Part shown: one piece after another, positions 9,347 through 15,425 of the stretch
Layout: each line of letters opens with the position of its first letter
How positions within the stretch are numbered: position 1 is the first letter of the stretch
From: Gymnopilus junonius
Taxonomy: Eukaryota; Basidiomycota; Agaricomycetes; Agaricales; Galerinaceae
Assembly: GCA_015501075.1 (NCBI GenBank)
Contig: JADNYJ010000708.1
Location: forward strand, 1 to 15,425
Direction: 5' to 3'
Length of the DNA stretch: 15,425 nt
Program-made: the position numbers and the translations under genes
The notes under the pieces: model-generated
The model's input: the letters and a program-made list of their open reading frames with translations, nothing else
The model's database searches: none
What the model was told of the DNA's origin: nothing

Positions 9347-11666
9347 ATGGCGCCAACGGGTAATGAAGGATATTGGTCAATTGTCGATTTCATCCACCAG
9401 GGTCCATGGTGGAAGAACAGAGGTTCGTGTCTTTTAGTTTCAAAGACGCGTCTGGCTGAAATTTTTCTTAGGCATTCTCATTCTGAATTTGTGTCTCTTG
9501 ACACCACTTATGACATCGGTCGTTAATGGCATCGATTCATCTCTTGTAAATGGTGAGTGAATTTTCGTCGTCTTCTCCCGGTTCTTCGCTCATACCGATC
9601 TCATCACACCAACAGGTCTTCAGATCTTGCCTGGCTGGCAGAGTTACTTCCATTTTCCGAAAGGAAGGACTTTGGGTACGACCTGTGCACATCCAGTGTC
9701 TTCTCTGTGGAACTCATCCCTTTCATAGGGCTCATCAATTCTGCTCAGTTCTTAGGCAACCTGACAGGTTTGCCATTCACAGCCTTCCTTTCCGACACTC
9801 TAGGTCGCCGGACGGCTCTTTTCATAGGAAGCTTACTTATGTGCTTGGGTGTTGGCTTGCAAGCTGCTGCTTGGAATGTGGCCATGCTCATCGGAGCTCG
9901 ATACACAAGTCGGTGTTTTAATTTTATGTCACAGGTTTGTTATCCTCAATAAGCTTCCTTGACTTACAGTTGGCGTTGGTCTTTCGTTCTGTCAGAACGC
10001 TTCACCGCTCCTTCTCATTGAACTTTCTTATCCGACCCATGTACGAATGTCATTTTTGTGTTTTATTCCTCAGGCTAACCAAAAGCGCCCGCTAGCGCGG
10101 TAAAATCACGTCGTTGTTCAACTCATCATGGTACCTCGGCAGTATCATTTCAGCATGGGTAATTGCATCCTAACCCGCCGAGCAACAACGACGAGGACTC
10201 ATCTTTCATACCCTCTTCCAGGTCTGCTTTGGTGCCTTCATCGGTGCTGGTGATTCCCAATGGTCGTGGCGCGTGCCAACCCTTGTTCAAGCAATATGTC
10301 CCGTAATACAAATCTTAACGATCTATTTCGTCCCCGAATCACCGCGTTGGCTAGTCTCCAAAGGCAGGGAATCCAAAGCAGCAGCTGTACTAACAAAATT
10401 TCATGCAAACGGAGGTGATTCCCATGACCCCTTGGTAGCCTTTGAAATGGCTCAAATACGGCATGCAATTCGGATGGAGGAAGATATCAACCGCAGTACA
10501 TCTTTCTTGTCCCTCTTTTCAACTCCCGGCAACAGAAAGCGCATGATGCTCGTCATGTCCATCGCTGTCTTTTCGCAGTGGAGGTTTGTCCTTTTCGATC
10601 AGTTTGTTTTTCGGCCCTTCAAGCTTCTCATGATCATCCTTCATTTAGTGGTAATGGTCTTGTATCTTATTATATCAACATTATCTTGGAGGGTGTTGGG
10701 GTCCACGACGTGAAAACAAAATCAATAATTAATGGGTGCCTACAGGTTAGCTCTGTTTTATTCATCGCATGCGTTTTTACCGCTGACTTGTGGTTAGATA
10801 TTCAATTTCGTCATCGCGATGGGTGCAGCCATGCTAGTCGACCGTGCTGGCCGACGACCACTCTTTATCTTATCTAATTCTGGAATGCTTGCAAGTGAGT
10901 AGCGCAATAATCTGGCGATGTTCAACCGGTTTGTTTACCTGTGAAATAGCTTTTTGTGCTTGGACTGTAACGACTGCTCTGTATAACACCATCCACAACG
11001 CCGCCGCCGCTAGGGCCACTATTCCCATGATATTTTTATTCTATTTCTTCTATGATCTCGCTTATACGCCACTGTTGGTTGCTTACACCCTGGAGATATT
11101 GCCATTCCGAATTCGTGCGAAGGGCTTTGCGATCATGGTTCGTGGTGATTGCGTGACCTTTTCAGTGATAGCTAATGCATGAAACTGTAGAACTTGACTG
11201 TCATGGCCACTCTAGCGTTCAACGAGTTCGTTAATCCATGGGCACTCGACGCGATTTCTTGGTGGTATTATGTTGTGTACTGCGGCTGGCTCATCCTAGA
11301 GCTATTTTTTGTCGTCTTTTTCATTGTAGAGACCAAAGGTATTGTTTCTTTCTTGTTTTTGCTTCAGAAGCTTCATTGACGCATGCAAATTTAGGACGTA
11401 CACTAGAGGAAACGGCAGCATTATTTGATGGCGATGATCAGCAACAAGATATAGCAGTCATGGGAGGACAGGCGGCGGATATGACCTCAAGACTCAGCCG
11501 AGGCGCCGTGTTACCTGAAACCCTACCTGAATTAGAACGAGAGACTAGGCCGATATCCGACTCGGAAGAAAAAGTTAACGAATATTACGAAATGAAAAAG
11601 AGGTACAGGGATTCTGACAATACTGGATCATCCTCAAATACCCATAGCCATTGGCGCGCAATCTGA
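9347..11666 (+). CDS. MFS sugar transporter B (sugar porter family), intact
   Basis: Exons: 9347-9422, 9472-9552, 9616-9675, 9729-9908, 9970-10040, 10096-10158, 10222-10583, 10649-10745, 10798-10894, 10950-11137, 11191-11338, 11395-11666; total 1,695 nt, a 564-residue protein with no internal stop. Family signatures: SDTLGRR (94-100), SQWSWRVPTLVQ (189-200), PESPRWL (215-221), DRAGRRPLF (345-353), EILPFRIRAKGF near TM10-11, and ETKGRTLEE (472-480). Twelve hydrophobic stretches fit the usual 6+6 MFS fold with a charged central loop and a hydrophilic C-terminal tail of about 85 residues. Closest by eye to fungal hexose/lactose-permease-like porters; the substrate cannot be fixed. It is a diverged tandem copy of transporter A with nearly all intron positions shared, and converges on the amylase gene 332 bp away. 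Start chosen because exon 1 (IVDFIHQGPWWKNRG) aligns with exon 1 of A. Confidence 0.93.
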
Positions 11667-11998
11667 CACTCTTTGCTCTTTGCACTGTATTTTCTACTCA
11701 AACGTTTCACTTGTCTTGTTACCACGGTGTATGTTTACCTTGCAGACTATATCCGTAAAATTGTCTCACGAAAGTGGGAAATGTTCTGTACATACCGCGC
11801 TAAAAGAGAAGAGAAGCTACACTGTCATAGAAATAAGCTACACTGTCAATCATGCTCAGCGATGTCTATTCCGGAACCGTGTCTACGGAACAGTAGGAAT
11901 CTAACAATCAACCCAAGATATACAGAACCCGGTATCCAAAGAAAAAAGATCAAACTCTACCAGATACTTAGTAAAAAGAAAATATATACTCTGATAGT
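11667..11998. other. Short interval between convergent genes
   Basis: Holds the 3' ends of transporter B (plus) and the amylase (minus). It contains a 14-bp direct repeat, AAGCTACACTGTCA, at 11814-11827 and 11835-11848. Open frames crossing here are antisense to the amylase last exon and are not genes. Confidence 0.5.
11814..11848 (+). repeat. 14-bp direct repeat, two copies 21 bp apart
   Basis: AAGCTACACTGTCA occurs twice with 7 bases between copies, in the shared 3' region of the convergent genes. Function unknown; may be a simple local duplication. Confidence 0.6.
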
Positions 11999-14735
11999 CT
12001 ACGCAGAAGACAGTTCCTCCTCAAGCTTTATCCAGACTTGGACGTTATTTGCAAAGCAGGTGAATGTGCCCCAGCCAGCATCATCGATCTCAACGCGGCC
12101 ATGTTGCGTCATATGGCTTTCGAAAGTCTTTCCGGCATGTTCCTTCATCCACACAATGAATAAGTGAGAACAGTTCCAAAGAGAAAATGAAGTGAATACT
12201 TACGACTCCGACGTTCATACGAAGTTCATGAATGTATGTAGTTGCTCTGTGTGTATGTGAAAAAAGCAGTCGTTCAATGAATATGGTAAATTCCCAAAGA
12301 CAGAACCTGTGCCCATAACCCTTACCCTTCCTCCCTGTTGCTTAGGATAACAGCGCAGCCCGGATGCGAGGCGTCGCCTTTCCTCACGAATCCAATACAA
12401 TTCCTGTCCAGAAAATAGTCCTCCGTGGGTCCGAAAGCGAATTTTTTCCGCGCCTCAATCAAAAGGTATATGTTCCGGGCGGCGTTAGCGTTGTAACCTT
12501 CTTTATTCGGGTATAAATCCCCATAAAACAGACAGCTACGGATAGAAAATGAAAACCGAGTCAGGTCCCCCGCTCAAGCCACGATCCCAAGGAGATAGGG
12601 TAGGAGGTGGCGAAGTTTGAAGTGGACAGTGCACGTACGGGTGGCCATAACCTCGGAGTAATATGATTGTATACGCTTGGACTTTGAAGTTGTCTCCCAC
12701 CTTGACAGTCGGGGGTGAGAAGTGTGGAGAAATAAGCCCATTAGAAGCAACTCCAACTTACCCAGCTCTCAAGGCTTTGCCCTTCCACCTGTAACAGATG
12801 GTGTCAGTTGAAGTGACAGCACTAGAGCGAAGGCGGGGTAAATAAAGCTTACAGTACTAAAATCGAGTGCCGATGAGAATGAGCGGATCCCGTTATCGGG
12901 CAGGGCGGACTTACTCGTGGTTATCGACAAAGGTCACAGCATCTTCAGGCTTCACCTGGACGATGGTATTGTGCAAAATTCTTCGAAGATCGTATCGAGT
13001 CCTCTCTCTACTTGCTTGGTTGAAGTTCATGTGTAAAGGTACATCAAAAAATGACGTCTGTATTTCCAAAAAGTAAGGTTAGGGGCCATCCGAACCCATC
13101 TCGGTGAAAAGTGGGGCCTCTTACTTCGCCTTTGAAAGCCCGGATGTAGGGCAAGATTAATTTGAGGCTATGATAGGTGCATGCTTAAGGTTAAATCGAT
13201 CTTCTAATCAGTTACCGAGCGTGGACATACTTGCCGGACCAATATTCTGCTACGTATCAAGGCGTCGGCTTGTCGTTGACGAAGAGTATCAAGCATGCGA
13301 CTTACAAACGACGAACATATCTTTCTTGCCGGAGTTACGACGTGTCTCCTGAATCTTTTACGATGGCCAAGGTGTTCATTGGTGGGTTTAATATTCCTTA
13401 GCAAAAGGTTCTCACCCAACTAAGCAAAAACTTCCTGTCGATGTGCTTTATTGCGTCCAATCGGAAACCAGTTGCGCCCGTAGTCTTTCAGAGAAACGAG
13501 ATGAGGATATAGATTGGCTGCTAGGACGATAGATAGTCACCTCTAAGATCCACTTTCCCCAGTTCTCTAGGTCTTCTCTTACGGCAGGGTGCCGGTGGTC
13601 AATCTGAAGTTGGTGTGTTAGTTAGTAAGAGGATTAGGCTCAGAAGAAGTCAAGCCACATCAATCCCAAGCAAAAAGTCGTAGTTTCCGAGCTCCGAGTC
13701 TACATTTCTGGACCAGCCCTTGTGGCCTGGGGCTGTTATGCGGTATATTGCGTTCGTTCTTGTCTTGTGATCCCAGTCGACGCCTGAAGGGTGGCCGGTA
13801 AGTTTTATCAAGAGGAAGAAGAGAAATGAAATTGCCAGTAAAGTGTTCGCGACTCCATTTTAAGACACTGTACTATAGATGATATGAGCTAAGGTCCAGC
13901 AGATAAGGCCAAGTTGACAAACTTGATCGCCTCTTCCGGGATAGTCAAAAGCAGTCCAACCCTTCATATAACATTAGCTCGACCACTCAGACAGTGATCA
14001 TATAAAAGTTCACTTCAATATCTCGAGGGCGTCCTGCGTCCTTTAGTCGATTATCTGGTTGAACCGGCACAGCTTGAAAGGTTTCGACGCGGTCAGCACC
14101 TAATTTGTGCTATAAAACTCAATAAGTCAATCTGACAACTTTAAAATGATAAGTGTGTTTACGTTTAGGACCGCGTCAATTAGTACGTCAATGCCATGTT
14201 CCTGAGCGACTCTGCAGGCCTGCAATAATTCTTCTCGTGTTCCCCATCTTGTCTTGATTGTGCCCTTCTGATGAAATTCCCCTAAATCCCACTAGGAAGA
14301 AATTGAAAGGCACATGCGAAGAGATTATTTGAGAATAACGTACCAAGTCGTACGCGTCGTATCCTCGTCCTTTCTGAATGACATAGGTAAACTGTCGAAA
14401 AATAGAGTTGTTGATTCAAATACCGGTTCAGCAGCCTTATTCGGAGGAGGAAGCCACAATTGTGTAACACCCAACTCCGCCAGACGAGGTATTTCCTCCT
14501 CAAAATGTTTACCAACTTAGAGTAGGATGTAAGCAATCCCATGTGAAGAATTGGATCTGCGCCAAGGAGAAAACAACCAAGGCGTTTAGCCGCCAAGAAA
14601 ATTGGATGACGTGCCACACACCATAAGTGGATTGGAATCCTTCAGTCTCTCTGGAGGTCCCGGCCTCATGTATGCTAGGGGTGCCGCTTGAGGTTGGAAA
14701 GCATCTGAAACCCATGACTTTAGTTTAGCAAACAT
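11999..14735 (-). CDS. Intracellular alpha-amylase, GH13 (subfamily 5-like), 20 exons, one frameshift
   Basis: Exons in transcript order: 14735-14622, 14556-14424, 14373-14344, 14291-14163, 14109-14014, 13961-13923, 13872-13836, 13783-13659, 13603-13541, 13484-13416, 13354-13306, 13249-13231, 13167-13125, 13057-12915, 12856-12853, 12788-12762, 12700-12639, 12535-12326, 12246-12204, 12142-11999; about 525 residues. It endo-hydrolyses alpha-1,4-glucan. The (beta/alpha)8 GH13 regions are complete: DAVLNH (about 132-137), GFRLDAIKH with the Asp nucleophile (about 265), VVSEYW with the Glu acid/base (about 296), and FVDNHD (about 358-363). LGIDIDHRHP and the C-terminal beta domain (GWGTFTCFANNVQVW) also match. 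There is no signal peptide (starts MFAKLKSWVSDAF), so the enzyme should be cytosolic, as in fungal intracellular GH13_5 enzymes. Exon 2 has one surplus T (or two missing bases) after LSW, giving TAA at 14509-14511. The start is the first in-frame ATG. Confidence 0.92.
12853..12856 (-). other. 4-nt micro-exon of the amylase gene
   Basis: On the minus strand TACT sits between an acceptor (TTTTAG) and a donor (GTAAGC). Exon 14 ends in GA; GA plus T completes the catalytic Asp of FVDNHD, ACT encodes Thr, and the next exon continues VEGQSLESW, exactly as the family expects. Skipping it would give Glu and a frameshift. Confidence 0.8.
13784..13835 (-). other. GC-AG intron of the amylase gene
   Basis: The 52-bp intron between HFTG and VDWDHKTRT starts G|GCAATT and ends TTCAG. 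The flanking exons join in frame only here, and no GT donor is available nearby. GC donors are a known minor class but usually have a stronger consensus (GCAAGT), so splicing may be weak, or the C may be a mutation or base-call error. Confidence 0.75.
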
Positions 14736-15425
14736 ATCTGAAAGCCTAAAAGGCGTGGTGGTGTTGAAGAAAGAAGAAAACGAGGTGTCCAAAGGACCGC
14801 CTGGTCGAAAAGCGGTGCCTACAAATCATAATTCCATTCAAATGCCAAGTGCCTATCAACCTTGAGCTTCAAATTGAAGTCAGTGTCGTCGCGAGGGAAC
14901 GTGAGAATTAATTTCGGCAACTAGCGACGACTATAAATCCCTCGACAAAATTTTGAGTACCTCGGTTGAATCCACCACAGCACTCCCTCGTTCCATGTTC
15001 GGCGTCCTGCCTTGCACTGGGGCTCGGATTGGGTGCACTCATTTTGTAGTCTTGCTGGTGGGCAGACCAAACTGCCTCCTTAATCGCTCCGATCGCGCCT
15101 ACTTCCTACGTAGAGAGGAGTTTCATGATGTGGCAACATCTCGATCGATTTGCTTTCGATAGCTGTATAAAATGCCAAACGTTTTCACATACTGGGCACG
15201 ATAAGGACAGCGAAACAGTCTGGCCAGTAGCGTTAGTCCTGCGTACGGACAGGATAGTGCAACATATCAACGAAGCCTTCATGGGATCGTCAAGAAGCCT
15301 TCATCCAAATGCCATTACCGAAGATATAAGTAACTAAATAGGCCCTATGTACGTTAAAGGTATATGAAAGTGTAGATGTTATCCCTTCCGCAGTCCGGAA
15401 ACCTATCGTTGAAGTAAGTCTCCCA
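14736..15425. other. Region upstream of the amylase gene, no confirmed gene
   Basis: On the minus strand the ~60 bases before the amylase ATG are pyrimidine-rich (TTTTCTTCTTTCTTC), a likely 5' UTR. On the plus strand a TATAAAT at 14932-14938 lies about 57 bp before an ATG at 14995, which may mark a divergent promoter. The open frames after it (69 and 70 codons, ending 15162 and 15337) have no motif I recognise, so no gene is called. Confidence 0.4.

Noticed and set aside
11673..12167. 164-codon plus-strand open frame after transporter B
   Set aside because: Its second half is antisense to the well-supported last exon of the amylase and it has no motif of its own.
14503..14520. Tiny intron to explain the amylase exon 2 frame change (GTAAAC...GAG)
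   Set aside because: It would be about 14 bp, far below spliceosomal limits, and would remove conserved residues.
14282..14617. 111-codon minus-strand open frame in the amylase 5' region
   Set aside because: It runs through three introns in the wrong frame; the spliced model gives conserved GH13 sequence.
14586..14792. Longer amylase N-terminus beginning upstream of 14735
   Set aside because: The upstream in-frame codon is TTG, not ATG, and the first ATG at 14735 already fits the family N-terminus.
14945..14985. tRNA-like B-box (CGGTTGAATCCACC)
   Set aside because: One consensus base is missing, and no A-box, acceptor stem or anticodon arm could be paired around it.
1..15425. CRISPR arrays, rRNA, bacterial operon or phage-type features
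   Set aside because: No regularly spaced repeats or conserved rRNA blocks were seen, and intron-rich genes show this is fungal DNA.

Overview
The window looks like genomic DNA of an agaricomycete (mushroom-forming basidiomycete). Coding sequence is cut into many small exons by introns of about 48-79 bp (one of 103 bp), with GT(A/G)NGY-type donors and short pyrimidine-rich acceptors. Gene density is moderate, and the recognisable products match common agaricomycete families. There are no bacterial-style operons. All product names come from reading translated motifs by eye; no database search was run.

Layout, left to right. (1) Positions 2-918, plus strand: the C-terminal part of an endonuclease/exonuclease/phosphatase (EEP, TDP2-like) protein, cut by the left edge and carrying a one-base frameshift. 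(2) 1698-2725, plus: a small secreted protein with a Kre9/Knh1-like N-terminal domain, a Ser/Thr-rich stalk and a GPI-anchor signal, in seven exons. (3) 3294-4341: a 1,048-bp DNA transposon with about 192-bp terminal inverted repeats and a perfect 9-bp target-site duplication, best explained as a non-autonomous Mutator-like element; it holds decayed minus-strand coding sequence. (4) 4351-6283: about 1.9 kb without a convincing gene, with a possible LTR fragment at its left end. (5) 6284-8590 and 9347-11666, plus: two tandem paralogous MFS sugar transporters. The upstream copy keeps an open 5' part but has six indels in its last 660 bp; the downstream copy is intact over 12 exons (564 aa). (6) 11999-14735, minus, convergent with the intact transporter: an intracellular GH13 (subfamily 5-like) alpha-amylase in 20 exons, including a 4-nt micro-exon that completes the catalytic Asp codon, a GC-AG intron, and a one-base frameshift in exon 2. 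(7) 14736-15425: no convincing gene.

Functionally, the right half pairs a cytosolic alpha-glucan hydrolase with two sugar porters, which may be a small alpha-glucan/sugar-use neighbourhood; co-location alone does not prove joint function. Apparent frameshifts occur in four of five protein genes although the encoded protein stays recognisable across each break. This points either to many consensus errors in the assembly or to very recent gene decay, and that question decides how the locus should be annotated. I found no sign of a wholly new defence or mobile system. The most distinctive items are the micro-exon at the amylase active site, the possible stepwise-spliced intron in the GPI gene, and the intact-ended transposon.
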